NCBI GenBank assembly: GCA_023388935.1
Contig: JAEWFG010000091.1
Span: 1 to 43,121, forward strand
Source of the DNA: Pseudomonadota bacterium
GTDB lineage: Bacteria; Pseudomonadota; Alphaproteobacteria; Rhizobiales; Xanthobacteraceae
Direction of reading: 5' to 3'
DNA: 43,121 nucleotides
The position numbers and the translations under genes are program-made. The notes under the pieces were generated by a model. It was not told the DNA's origin and did not search any database. It saw nothing but the letters and a program-made list of their open reading frames with translations. Of this stretch, positions 1 to 8,188 are shown in pieces. Within the stretch, counting starts at the first letter, position 1; each line of letters opens with the position of its first letter.

Positions 1-174
1 GATCAACCAGTCAGCCCGCTCCGCAACCCGAATATCGCCAAATGACATTCAAAGCTCCCACCAAACCGGTCAAAGCTTTGAATCACATTCAGAAATCGCT
101 GGGAATCACTTTCGGGCATCCCGTAGCCCGCTTGCGGGAGGGTGTCTCCGCAACGGGACAATCCCAAGCGGAAA

Positions 175-230
175 AAGCCCTCACCCGGCGCTTTGCGCCG
201 ACCTCTCCCGCAAGCGGGAGAGGTGCCCCC
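175..230. repeat. Intergenic palindromic repeat, possible terminator
   Basis: Two stem-loops lie back to back: a short GGCGC/GCGCC stem at 187-199 and a perfect 11-bp stem with a two-base loop at 201-224 (ACCTCTCCCGC, AA, GCGGGAGAGGT). A related CCCGC/GCGGG hairpin lies at about 127-138. I recall this CTCTCCCGC-type element as a common dispersed intergenic repeat in Bradyrhizobium and relatives. It sits 35 bases past the stop of the leftward operon and may help end its transcription. No T-run follows. Apart from these hairpins I see no gene in 1-258. Confidence 0.55.
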
Positions 231-258
231 GATGCAGCCGTGCAACGAAACGGCGAAA

Positions 259-1440
259 TCAGCCCGAGATCGCGCCGCGCACTGCGGCGATGATTCGCTC
301 CTGATCGGCTTCGGTCAGATAGGGGTGCATCGGCAGGCTGATAACGTCCTGCGACAGGCTCTCGCAGCCCGGCAGGCCGCCCTCTGCGACCGGATACTGC
401 TTGTAGGCGGTCTGCTGATGCATCGATTTGCCGTAATAGATTGCGGTCGGCACGCCCTGGGCCTTCAGCGCGGCGGCAAAACCGTCGCGGTCGGTGCCTT
501 TGGGCAGGCGGATCGTGTACTGCGCCCAGACCGAGGTATTGCCGGGGCTAAGACGCGGCACGGTAACTACATTGCCAAGCCCTCGCGCATAGCGCTCAGC
601 AACCCTGTTGCGGGCGGCGATCTCGTCGTCGAAAATCTTCAGCTTCTCGATCAGGATCGCGGCCTGCATGGTGTCGAGCCGGCCGGTCAGGCCCAGGCGG
701 ACGTTGTCGTATTTGTCCACGCCCTGCCCGTGCACGCGGATGCTGCGCAGTGTCGCGGCGAGTTCGTCGTTGTCCGTGAAGATTGCGCCGCCGTCGCCGA
801 AGCAGCCGAGCGGCTTGGCCGGGAAGAAGCTGGTCGCGGTGGCGAGTGCAAGCGTACCGAGCTTGCGGCCCTTGTAGCTCGCGCCAAAACCCTGTGCGGC
901 ATCATCAAGCACGAACAGGCCTTCGGCCTTCGCGATGTCCGCGATGGCGTCGTGATCGGCGGGCTGTCCGAACAGGTCGACCGGAATGACCGCGACCGGC
1001 TTAAGGCCGGCCTTGCGCGCGGTCGCGATGCCGCGCTTCAGGGACTCCGGACTCATGTTGAAGGTCGCCTCATCCACGTCGACATAGACCGGCGTCGCGC
1101 CGGTCCGCGCCACCGGTGAAGCCGTTGCGATGAAGGTGAACGACGGACACAGCACGGCATCGCCGGGCCCGACGTTCTTCGCCATCAGGACCATCAGGAT
1201 CGCATCGGTGCCGCTGGCGCAGGCCACGACGTGCTTGGCACCGCAATAGGCCGCAAGCTGCGCCTCGAGCTCGGTGACCTCAGGCCCATTGACGAACTGG
1301 CAATGGTCGAGAACGCGCTTGACGGCGGCATCGAGCGAGGCGCCGAGCCGGCGGCGCTGCGCGCCGACGTCGATGAAGGGAATGGGTTCGGAACGCAGAT
1401 GCTGGTTCATGGCGCCTTGCGAGTTCTGAGCGGTCGACAT
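259..1440 (-). CDS. DegT/DnrJ/EryC1/StrS family nucleotide-sugar aminotransferase
   Basis: This 393-residue protein is a PLP-dependent sugar aminotransferase of fold type I that transfers an amino group from an amino acid, usually glutamate, to a keto-sugar nucleotide in the cytoplasm. The PLP-binding Lys is K209 in SFFPAKPLGCFGDGG; the cofactor-contacting Asp is in VLDDAAQ (179-180), and the substrate-loop motif ASGTDAI is at 75-81. Length is normal for the family. Nine bases separate it from the upstream Gfo/Idh dehydrogenase on the same strand. That pairing is the WbpB/WbpE arrangement that oxidises UDP-GlcNAcA at C3 and aminates it, so a 3-amino sugar is the likely product; the substrate itself is inferred. 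The start is uncertain: ATG at 1440 or at 1410 (MNQHLRSEP), and neither has a strong ribosome binding site. A perosamine- or QdtB-type role is the alternative. Confidence 0.9.
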   Translation of the reverse strand: MSTAQNSQGAMNQHLRSEPIPFIDVGAQRRRLGASLDAAVKRVLDHCQFVNGPEVTELEAQLAAYCGAKHVVACASGTDAILMVLMAKNVGPGDAVLCPSFTFIATASPVARTGATPVYVDVDEATFNMSPESLKRGIATARKAGLKPVAVIPVDLFGQPADHDAIADIAKAEGLFVLDDAAQGFGASYKGRKLGTLALATATSFFPAKPLGCFGDGGAIFTDNDELAATLRSIRVHGQGVDKYDNVRLGLTGRLDTMQAAILIEKLKIFDDEIAARNRVAERYARGLGNVVTVPRLSPGNTSVWAQYTIRLPKGTDRDGFAAALKAQGVPTAIYYGKSMHQQTAYKQYPVAEGGLPGCESLSQDVISLPMHPYLTEADQERIIAAVRGAISG

Positions 1441-1449
1441 GGAGAAGGA

Positions 1450-2454
1450 TCAGCCGGCGACGCGGCGCGGCTCTTTGCGGGCGGGCGACGTGACCGCCGG
1501 CCGCGACGACGTTTCAAGACATCGCGTGGCGATCTCGAGGCTGGCAACGCCCTCGTCGCCGGTCACCGCCGGCGTCTCGCCGTGGCGCACGGCCTTGAGG
1601 AACGCGATCAACTCGGCGCGGAGCGGCTCGTCATGGCCGACCGGCGGATGCCGCATCGAATAGCTGCCGTCCGGTTTAAAGCCGAAGCACTCGGTGACTT
1701 GGCGCGTCAACAGATCGCCCATCACGTATTTGCCGCGGGTCGCGACAGTGACGCTGCGCGCCTTGAACGGCGTCAGCCAGTTGGTGTTGATGTGGGCGAG
1801 CACGCCGCTGGCAGTGCGGAACTGCAAGAGCGCGATGTCCTCGCGCTCGGCGACAGCACTCGACAATTGCGGCTGCACCTCAACGATGTCGGATTCGGTG
1901 AACCAGCGGATCAGGTCGATGTCATGCACGGCGAGGTCGATGACGACGCCGACATTGGACATGCGCGGCGGGAACGGGCCGACGCGCGTGATCGCGATCG
2001 ACAGGATGTCCTCGCCCGCAATCGCCTGCTTCACGGCAGCGACGGCCGGATTGAAGCGCTCGACATGGCCGATCATCAGCGTCACGCCGGCCTTTTGCGC
2101 GGCGGCGACGATCTCGCGCCCCTCCTCGACCGTGGAGGCGATCGGCTTCTCGACCAGGACGTGGATGCTCCTGGCGATGCAGGCGAGCGCGATCTCGTGA
2201 TGCAGATGGGTCGGCGCCGCAATGGTGACGGCATCGACGCCTGCGGCGAAGAGCTGGTCGAGCGTCTCGAAGCTCGCGCAATTTGCAAGCTCCGTCGCGC
2301 GCGTGCGATGCGCCGGCGAAGGATCGACAACGCCGACGAGGCTGACGCCGGGCAGGCCGCTAAGCACGCGCGCATGATTGCTGCCCATCACGCCCGCGCC
2401 GACGACACCGACGCGCAAGCCGGCCTTTGCCGGTGCAGAGCCTTTGGAACTCAT
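1450..2454 (-). CDS. Gfo/Idh/MocA family NAD(P)-dependent sugar dehydrogenase
   Basis: The product (334 residues from the chosen start) oxidises a sugar or sugar nucleotide using NAD(P). The Rossmann motif VGVVGAGVMGSNHAR spans about 15-29, the family EKP motif is at 102-104, and a HDIDLIRWF segment carrying the catalytic-region His follows in the C-terminal domain. The ATG at 2454 (MSSKGSAPAK) was chosen because the Rossmann fold begins about 14 residues later and a GGGG stretch precedes it; a start at 2511 adds 19 residues with no family match. It lies directly upstream of the aminotransferase, suggesting the WbpB-like first step of 3-acetamido sugar synthesis, or a WlbA-type enzyme. Family confidence is high; substrate confidence is low. 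Confidence 0.88.
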   Translation of the reverse strand: MSSKGSAPAKAGLRVGVVGAGVMGSNHARVLSGLPGVSLVGVVDPSPAHRTRATELANCASFETLDQLFAAGVDAVTIAAPTHLHHEIALACIARSIHVLVEKPIASTVEEGREIVAAAQKAGVTLMIGHVERFNPAVAAVKQAIAGEDILSIAITRVGPFPPRMSNVGVVIDLAVHDIDLIRWFTESDIVEVQPQLSSAVAEREDIALLQFRTASGVLAHINTNWLTPFKARSVTVATRGKYVMGDLLTRQVTECFGFKPDGSYSMRHPPVGHDEPLRAELIAFLKAVRHGETPAVTGDEGVASLEIATRCLETSSRPAVTSPARKEPRRVAG

Positions 2455-2572
2455 CTGATAAAACCCCGATTCAACGCAAATCCCCGAGCCCGCTTCTAGC
2501 ACGGACGCCACATTTATGGCGAATGCCGATCTGGTTGACCGGACACGATTTGATTCAAAAAGTTACACATTT

Positions 2573-2615
2573 CCCGGGCCTAAGCCGCTGAAAGATACTG
2601 CTCTTTCGGCCCGGG
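2573..2615 (-). terminator. Hairpin downstream of manC
   Basis: Perfect 8-bp outer arms (CCCGGGCC at 2573-2580, GGCCCGGG at 2608-2615) enclose an inner GAAAGA/TCTTTC stem. Read leftward from manC, the hairpin starts 23 bases after the stop codon, and a run of five T follows about 11 bases later. It may attenuate transcription between manC and the dehydrogenase gene. The rest of 2455-2638 shows nothing else. Confidence 0.4.
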
Positions 2616-2638
2616 GCGCGTGATTCGGAGCCTGCTGG

Positions 2639-4057
2639 TTACGACCTTTGGTAGTCGTCTTCAATCCGGATGATGTCGTCTTCCCCGAGATAGCTTCCAG
2701 TCTGGACCTCGATGAGTTCCAGCATGATCTTGCCGGGATTCTCCATCCGATGGACGGCGCCCATGGGAATGTAGATCGACTCGTTTTCGTGCACCGTCTT
2801 CACGGTCTCGTTGACGGTGACCCGGGCAGCGCCGCGGACCACGATCCAGTGCTCGGCACGATGATGGTGCTTCTGAAGCGACAGCCGCCCGCCCGGCTTC
2901 ACCACGATGCGCTTGACCTGGTGGCGCTCGCCATTGTCGACGGACTGGTAGCTGCCCCAGGGCCGATGCACCTTGAGATGCTCCTCGGTGACCTTCGGTG
3001 CGACTGCCTTGAGCTTGGTGACCAGGCGCTTCAGGCCGTTGGCATCCTGCTGGCGCGAGACGAGAACCGCATCCGCCGTAGCGACCACGACCAGATCGTC
3101 GACGCCTTCAAGCGCGACTAGCGCCTGGTCGGTGGTGACGTTGCAGTTGCGGGAATCCTCGAACACCGCAGTGCCGTGCGCGGCGTTGCCTTGCGCGTCC
3201 TTCTGCGACAATTCCCACACCGCGTGCCAGGAGCCGACGTCGGACCAGCCGCACGACACCGGCACGACGGCTGCGCGCGAGGTCTTCTCCATCACCGCAT
3301 AGTCGATCGAGATCGCCTTCGCTGCGCCGAAAGCCTGCGGATCCAGCGTCACGAAGCCGAGGTCGCGGCCGGCATTGGTGACAGCATTGGAAACCGCCTC
3401 CACGCTCGCCGCATCCACCTTGCGGTATTCGTCGAGCAGGACGGCAGCCGGGAACATGAAGTTGCCGCTGTTCCAGAGATAACCCGAATTGACATAGTCG
3501 GCCGCCTTCACCGCGTCCGGCTTCTCGACGAAGCGCGCGACTGCGTGTACTTCGCCGGAGATCACCTCGCCCGGGCTGATATAGCCGTATTCTGTCGCCG
3601 GCCGCTCCGGCTTGACACCGAACGTGACGATGCGCCCGGCGCTCGCGGCGGCAAGGCCCTCGCGGCACGCGGCGACGAAAGCGGCATTGTCCTGCACCAC
3701 ATGGTCGGCGGCGAGCGCCAGCACGATCGCCTCGCTGTCACGGTTCTGCGCAAACACCGCACCGGCGGCGATCGCAGGGCCGGAGTCGCGCCGCATCGGC
3801 TCGAGGATCACGTCGGCCTCGATGCCGATCTCGGCGAGTTGCTCCAGCACCATGAAGCGATAGGACGCATTGGTGATGACGATCGGACGATCGAACAGCG
3901 ACGGATCGGAGACGCGCAGCAGCGTGTCCTGGAAGGTCGAACGCGTGCCGAACAGCGGCAGGAATTGCTTGGGGCGCACCTCGCGCGACGCCGGCCACAG
4001 CCGCGTGCCGGCACCGCCGCACATGATCAGGGGAATAATGCGTTTGTTTATCGTCAT
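2639..4057 (-). CDS. manC: Mannose-1-phosphate guanylyltransferase / mannose-6-phosphate isomerase
   Basis: This is a bifunctional type II phosphomannose isomerase/GDP-mannose pyrophosphorylase of 472 residues, the usual length for ManC/AlgA/XanB. It makes GDP-mannose for lipopolysaccharide or exopolysaccharide. The N-terminal nucleotidyltransferase has the signature MCGGAGTRLWPASRE followed by RPKQFLPLF, and the FVEKP and NSGYLWNSGNF motifs. The C-terminal cupin domain has the metal-binding HHHRAEHWIVV cluster. The ATG at 4057 was chosen because it gives the canonical N-terminus and follows the upstream epimerase stop (TGAAATG) by one base, so the two are translationally coupled. The longer reading from 4132 would overlap that gene. 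Confidence 0.96.
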   Translation of the reverse strand: MTINKRIIPLIMCGGAGTRLWPASREVRPKQFLPLFGTRSTFQDTLLRVSDPSLFDRPIVITNASYRFMVLEQLAEIGIEADVILEPMRRDSGPAIAAGAVFAQNRDSEAIVLALAADHVVQDNAAFVAACREGLAAASAGRIVTFGVKPERPATEYGYISPGEVISGEVHAVARFVEKPDAVKAADYVNSGYLWNSGNFMFPAAVLLDEYRKVDAASVEAVSNAVTNAGRDLGFVTLDPQAFGAAKAISIDYAVMEKTSRAAVVPVSCGWSDVGSWHAVWELSQKDAQGNAAHGTAVFEDSRNCNVTTDQALVALEGVDDLVVVATADAVLVSRQQDANGLKRLVTKLKAVAPKVTEEHLKVHRPWGSYQSVDNGERHQVKRIVVKPGGRLSLQKHHHRAEHWIVVRGAARVTVNETVKTVHENESIYIPMGAVHRMENPGKIMLELIEVQTGSYLGEDDIIRIEDDYQRS

Positions 4058-4058
4058 T

Positions 4059-5048
4059 TCAAACCTTGTAGTAGTCTCGATACCAGGTGACAAAGTTACG
4101 GACACCGTGCGCAATCGGCGTTGACGGCGCAAAGCCGGTGTCGCGCATCAGATCCTCGACATCCGCGAACGTTTCCAAAACGTCTCCGGGCTGCATCGGC
4201 AGCAATTCTTTGATCGCCGTCCGACCCAGCTCCTGCTCCAGAAGTCCGACGACATGCATCAGCTCTTCAGGATGATGGTTGCCGACATTGTAGACCTTAG
4301 ACGGCGCATTTGCGGCAGCCGGGTCATCCGCGGGCAGCCGATCGATCAGCTTGGACACTACACGGGTTACGTCGTCAATGTAGGTGAAGTCGCGACGCAT
4401 CCGGCCTTGGTTAAAGAGCCGAATCGGCCGGCCCGCCATGATGGCGTTCACGAACAGGAACATGGCCATATCGGGCCGTCCCCACGGGCCGTAGATGGTA
4501 AAAAAGCGCAGGCCCGTGACCGGCAGCCGGTACAGATGGCTGTAGGACTGCGCCATCAATTCATTCGCCTTCTTGGTCGCAGCGTAGAAGCTCACGGGAT
4601 GGTCGGTCCGGTCATGCACGGCAAATGGCAGTTTAGTGTTGGCGCCATAAACGGAGGATGACGAAGCGTAGACGAGATGACGACAGCCGTTGTTGCGGCA
4701 GCCCTCTAGCACGTTGAGAAAGCCCTGGAGATTGGAATCGGCGTAAGCCTGCGGCTGCTCGATCGAATAGCGCACACCGGCCTGGGCTGCGAGATGCACG
4801 ACCTTGGCAAATCTATGTCGCGCAAACAGCGCCGCGATCGCCTCGCGGTCGGCAAGATCGGCCCCGACGAAGGAGAAGCGGGAATCGTTCCGCAACAGCT
4901 CCAGGCGCGCCTGCTTCAACGCCGGGTCGTAATAGTTGTTGAGATTGTCGAGCCCGACGACAGGCTGGCCTTCAGCCAGAAGCTGCCGGGCGACGTGAAA
5001 GCCGATGAAGCCGGCCGCCCCCGTAACCAAAATCGACTGATCCGTCAT
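4059..5048 (-). CDS. lpsL: UDP-glucuronate 4-epimerase (LpsL-like)
   Basis: This 329-residue short-chain dehydrogenase/reductase is of the extended epimerase class. It interconverts UDP-glucuronate and UDP-galacturonate, giving galacturonic acid for rhizobial lipopolysaccharide. It has the NAD-binding GAAGFIGFH motif near residue 10, LDNLNNYYDPALK typical of UDP-GlcA epimerases, the SSSSVYG motif, catalytic YAATK, and RFFTIYGPWGRPDMA, which is characteristic of this subgroup rather than GalE. It is first in a leftward group with manC, and a 229-base gap separates it from the divergent flippase-like gene. Assignment as LpsL rests on motifs; another UDP-hexuronate epimerase is possible. Confidence 0.88.
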   Translation of the reverse strand: MTDQSILVTGAAGFIGFHVARQLLAEGQPVVGLDNLNNYYDPALKQARLELLRNDSRFSFVGADLADREAIAALFARHRFAKVVHLAAQAGVRYSIEQPQAYADSNLQGFLNVLEGCRNNGCRHLVYASSSSVYGANTKLPFAVHDRTDHPVSFYAATKKANELMAQSYSHLYRLPVTGLRFFTIYGPWGRPDMAMFLFVNAIMAGRPIRLFNQGRMRRDFTYIDDVTRVVSKLIDRLPADDPAAANAPSKVYNVGNHHPEELMHVVGLLEQELGRTAIKELLPMQPGDVLETFADVEDLMRDTGFAPSTPIAHGVRNFVTWYRDYYKV

Positions 5049-5277
5049 CCTGTTCCCAAGGAATCCTTAGCCCGATCCTTCGCCCGTAGTGCCTGTTTAG
5101 CCGCCGCATCGAGGAGGTCGCAATAGCCCCCCGCTCCTCATAACATAACGGCTCTGCATAGAGTCGCCTTATAAGGGCTATTGCAAGATTGGCGTCAAAA
5201 CCATACCAAAGCGGCCGAATTCGGCGCCTCGCGTCGGGTTGCCTCAAATCTTCGCAAACCCTGTTCATGCGGGCGAG

Positions 5278-6237
5278 ATGCGCCGAATCCTGCTGTCAAC
5301 GGCCAAGATCCTGATTTCCGCGGCGCTACTCTATCTGGCGCTGCGCAAGGTCGATCTGTCCGAACTATTTTCGCGCTTCACTGCGACGAGCCTGTTCTGG
5401 ATCGCCATGGCGACTGCGGTCACATTTCTGCAAATCTTCATCGGCGTGCTGCGATGGCGCGAGATCAGTGCCGAATGCGGCGCTCCGCTCGAGCTCGGCC
5501 GTGCGATGCGCTACAACGTGATCGGCACGTTCTTCAACCAGACCCTGCCGTCCGCAATCGGCGGCGATGCGGTCCGGCTATGGCTGGTCGCTCGTGCCGG
5601 CGCCGGATGGCGTGCGGCTACCTACTCGATCTTCGTCGATCGCGCGATCGGACTGATCGCGCTCGCGATCATCATCGTCGCGAGCCTGCCCTGGAGTTAC
5701 GAGCTCATCACCGATCCGCACGGACGTTCGGCGCTACTGCTCGTCGACCTCGCGGCGCTCGCAGGCGGCATCGGCTTCCTGATCTTCGGCGCGCTGAAAT
5801 GGTCGTGGCTCAAGACCTGGTGGGCGACCCACCATCTTCACGCCTGCGCTGTGATCGCCAACCGCGTGATCTTCAATCGCACCCGCGGACCGATCGTGGC
5901 GATCCTGTCGCTCCTCGTTCACGTGCTCGCCGTCGTCATCGCCTGGTGCGTGGTGCAGTCGATCGCCGCGCCGGTCACGTTCACCCAGGTCTTCCTGCTC
6001 GTCCCGCCGGTCATGCTGATCACCATGATGCCGATCTCGATCGCCGGCTGGGGCGTGCGCGAGGCAACCATGGGGCTGGCCTTCGGCTTCGCCGGGCTCG
6101 CGCCCAATGAGGGCGTCAACGTTTCGCTGCTGTTCGGCGCGGTATCCTTCATCGTAGGCGCGTTCGGTGGCCTCGTCTGGATCCTCAGCGCGGAGAAAGC
6201 GGCGCAGGGATCCGTTCCGATTGGAGTGCCGGAGTGA
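5278..6237 (+). CDS. Flippase-like integral membrane protein (UPF0104 / LPG synthase transmembrane family)
   Basis: The product is a polytopic inner-membrane protein of 319 residues with about eight hydrophobic segments. The conserved motif of this family is seen as NQTLPSAIGGDAVRLWLVAR around residue 95, with a second GWGVREA motif near 265. Relatives include the transmembrane half of lysylphosphatidylglycerol synthase and AglD-like proteins, many of unknown function near polysaccharide genes. The ATG at 5278 is preferred because it begins directly at the first membrane segment; a TTG at 5239 would add 13 residues. The stop overlaps the GTG of the next gene by four bases (GTGA), indicating coupling with the glycan initiator. 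A role in moving a lipid-linked sugar is inferred only from context. Confidence 0.85.
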   Translation: MRRILLSTAKILISAALLYLALRKVDLSELFSRFTATSLFWIAMATAVTFLQIFIGVLRWREISAECGAPLELGRAMRYNVIGTFFNQTLPSAIGGDAVRLWLVARAGAGWRAATYSIFVDRAIGLIALAIIIVASLPWSYELITDPHGRSALLLVDLAALAGGIGFLIFGALKWSWLKTWWATHHLHACAVIANRVIFNRTRGPIVAILSLLVHVLAVVIAWCVVQSIAAPVTFTQVFLLVPPVMLITMMPISIAGWGVREATMGLAFGFAGLAPNEGVNVSLLFGAVSFIVGAFGGLVWILSAEKAAQGSVPIGVPE

Positions 6238-7253
6238 CCCCGACCGTCGATGCCATGGCCGCCCTGCCCTCGTTGCTTGCCGTTGCGATCGCCGCGCTGA
6301 TGTCGGCCATCATCACCTGGACTAGCCGCCCCTTGCTCCAGCGCTATGCGCTGGCGCGGCCGAATGCGCGTTCCTCTCATCGCATTCCAACTCCACAAGG
6401 CGCCGGCATCGCGGTGATCGCCGCGACGCTGCTGGTCGCTTCAGTGTGGGCGGCCTGGGCAAACGTCGCGATCCCGCCAGCGCTGGTCATTGGAACGGTC
6501 GTGATCGCGCTGGTCGGATTCGCCGACGACATCATGTCGCTTCCGGTGCTCGTGCGGCTCGTGCTGCAAGCCGCCGCCGTCGGCGCGGTCGTGTTCACCG
6601 CGCCCGAGACCGAGCGCATCGTGCCGGCGCTGCCGCTCGCGCTGGAGCGCGGCCTGATCCTCGTCGCCGGCGTCTGGTTCGTGAACCTCGTCAACTTCAT
6701 GGACGGGCTCGACCTGATGACGGCGGCGGAAGTGGTGCCGGTGACTGCGGCGCTGCTGCTGCTCGGATGGCTCGGTGACTTGTCCTGGCCGGCCGCGCTG
6801 ATCGCCACAGCACTGTGCGGCGCCATGCTCGGTTTTGCGCCGTTCAACCGTCCCGTCGCAAAAGTGTTCCTGGGCGATGTCGGCAGCTTGCCTATCGGCC
6901 TCCTGCTCGGCTGGTGCCTGCTGGAGCTCGCCTGGCGCGGGCAGGCGGCGGCAGCGCTGTTGCTGCCGGCCTATTACCTCGCGGATTCCACCATCACGCT
7001 GTTCCGCCGCATCGCCCGGCGCGAGCCGTTCTGGTCGGCGCACCGCACGCATTTCTACCAGCGCGCCACCGACCATGGTTTCACCGTCCGCCGCGTGATC
7101 TGCGATGTCTTCCTGCTCAATCTCGTACTCGCAGGGCTCGCCATCCTCACCGTTCGCACCGGATCGATGGCGGCGACATCGCTCGCGCTTGTCGGAGGCG
7201 CGATCGCGGTCGGATTCGTCCTGCGGCGCTTCTCCCGCTCTCAGGCGTCCTGA
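6234..7253 (+). CDS. Undecaprenyl-phosphate sugar-1-phosphate transferase (WecA/WbpL/WreU-like, MraY superfamily)
   Basis: This polytopic membrane enzyme of 339 residues transfers a sugar-1-phosphate from a UDP-sugar to undecaprenyl phosphate, the first step of O-antigen repeat assembly. Superfamily motifs are present in order: PTPQGAG near residue 50, GFADDIMSLP (aspartate pair), VNLVNFMDGLD, KVFLGDVGSLPIG, and the cytoplasmic HRTHFYQRATDHG loop that contacts substrate. The GTG start overlaps the previous stop. Its 3' end overlaps the converging WbpV-like reductase by 13 bases. With WbpM-, WbpV- and WbuB-like genes adjacent, the likely substrate is a 2-acetamido-2,6-dideoxy sugar (QuiNAc or FucNAc), as known for P. 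aeruginosa WbpL and R. etli WreU. GlcNAc is the alternative. Confidence 0.9.
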   Translation: MTPTVDAMAALPSLLAVAIAALMSAIITWTSRPLLQRYALARPNARSSHRIPTPQGAGIAVIAATLLVASVWAAWANVAIPPALVIGTVVIALVGFADDIMSLPVLVRLVLQAAAVGAVVFTAPETERIVPALPLALERGLILVAGVWFVNLVNFMDGLDLMTAAEVVPVTAALLLLGWLGDLSWPAALIATALCGAMLGFAPFNRPVAKVFLGDVGSLPIGLLLGWCLLELAWRGQAAAALLLPAYYLADSTITLFRRIARREPFWSAHRTHFYQRATDHGFTVRRVICDVFLLNLVLAGLAILTVRTGSMAATSLALVGGAIAVGFVLRRFSRSQAS

Positions 7254-8188
7254 TTAGACAGCGCGAGCCGCAGCCCCTCGTCGAGGGAGACCTGCGGCCG
7301 CCAGCCGGTTGCGATCGCCTTGGAGACGTCGAGCTCGAGCGAGCCAAGCAGGCTATCAAACGTATCCTGTCGGCCGATCATGCCGAGGAACGTGCCGAGC
7401 AGCTCCGGCGGCATTTTGAACAGCCGCGAGCTCTTGCCGGATGCCTTGGCCAGCCGCTCGATGAACTCGGGCGTCGAGACCTGTTCCCTGTCGGCCACCA
7501 GAAATACCTCGAAATTGCTCGCGGGATCGGGATGAGCGAGCCGTCGCAGGATGAACGACGACAGGTTCTGCACGGCAAGGAAGGCGCGGTGATTGCGGAT
7601 CGAGCCAAAGGGTAGCGGCACCCCCAGGTTCACAGCACGCGACAGCAGCGCGAAATTGCCCTTGGCGCCCGCACCATAGACCAGCGGGGGCCTGATCACT
7701 GAGATCTTCATGTCGCTGTCGCGCGCAAGCGTCCTCAAGCCCGCCTCGGCCGCGGCCTTGGACATGCCATAGAGGCCGCGCGGCGTCAGGATGTCGTCTT
7801 CGCTGAACGGCGCACGGCCCTCGTTGCTGCGGCCGTGCACGAGAACGGTGCTGACGAAGATGAACTGTCGCACGCCGGCCGCCGCCGCGCAGCTCGCCAG
7901 GTGCAGCGTGCCGGCGATGTTGACGTTGCGGTAAAGCTGAACCGCATGCTCCTCGTACTTGCGATGTACGCGGGCGGCGAGATGGACGACCGCATCAATG
8001 CCTTCGAGCGCCGCCTGCCAGTCAGTTTCGGGACCGATTGTTTGGATGACGACCTCGTCGTCGGTGCCCTCCGGGCTGCGGACCGCGCGTCGGACCGACC
8101 ATCCCTCGCTCGCCAGTGCGGGGGCGACATGACGGCCGACAAAGCCGCTCGCTCCCGTCACCAGCACGACCGGTTTGTGCTCGCTCAT
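7241..8188 (-). CDS. NAD-dependent epimerase/dehydratase, WbpV/WreQ-like UDP-4-keto-sugar reductase
   Basis: This 315-residue extended SDR has GASGFVGRHV near residue 14, a conserved VHLAARVHR segment, and catalytic YGMSK. By family it reduces the 4-keto-6-deoxy product of the WbpM-type dehydratase to UDP-QuiNAc or UDP-FucNAc. The ATG overlaps the upstream glycosyltransferase stop by four bases (ATGA), so it is the last gene of the leftward hldD-hldE-ligase-dehydratase-transferase operon. Its 3' end overlaps the stop region of the initiating transferase on the other strand. The stereochemistry of the product cannot be told from sequence; a UDP-glucose 4-epimerase label would be less specific. 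Confidence 0.85.
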   Translation of the reverse strand: MSEHKPVVLVTGASGFVGRHVAPALASEGWSVRRAVRSPEGTDDEVVIQTIGPETDWQAALEGIDAVVHLAARVHRKYEEHAVQLYRNVNIAGTLHLASCAAAAGVRQFIFVSTVLVHGRSNEGRAPFSEDDILTPRGLYGMSKAAAEAGLRTLARDSDMKISVIRPPLVYGAGAKGNFALLSRAVNLGVPLPFGSIRNHRAFLAVQNLSSFILRRLAHPDPASNFEVFLVADREQVSTPEFIERLAKASGKSSRLFKMPPELLGTFLGMIGRQDTFDSLLGSLELDVSKAIATGWRPQVSLDEGLRLALSNQDA

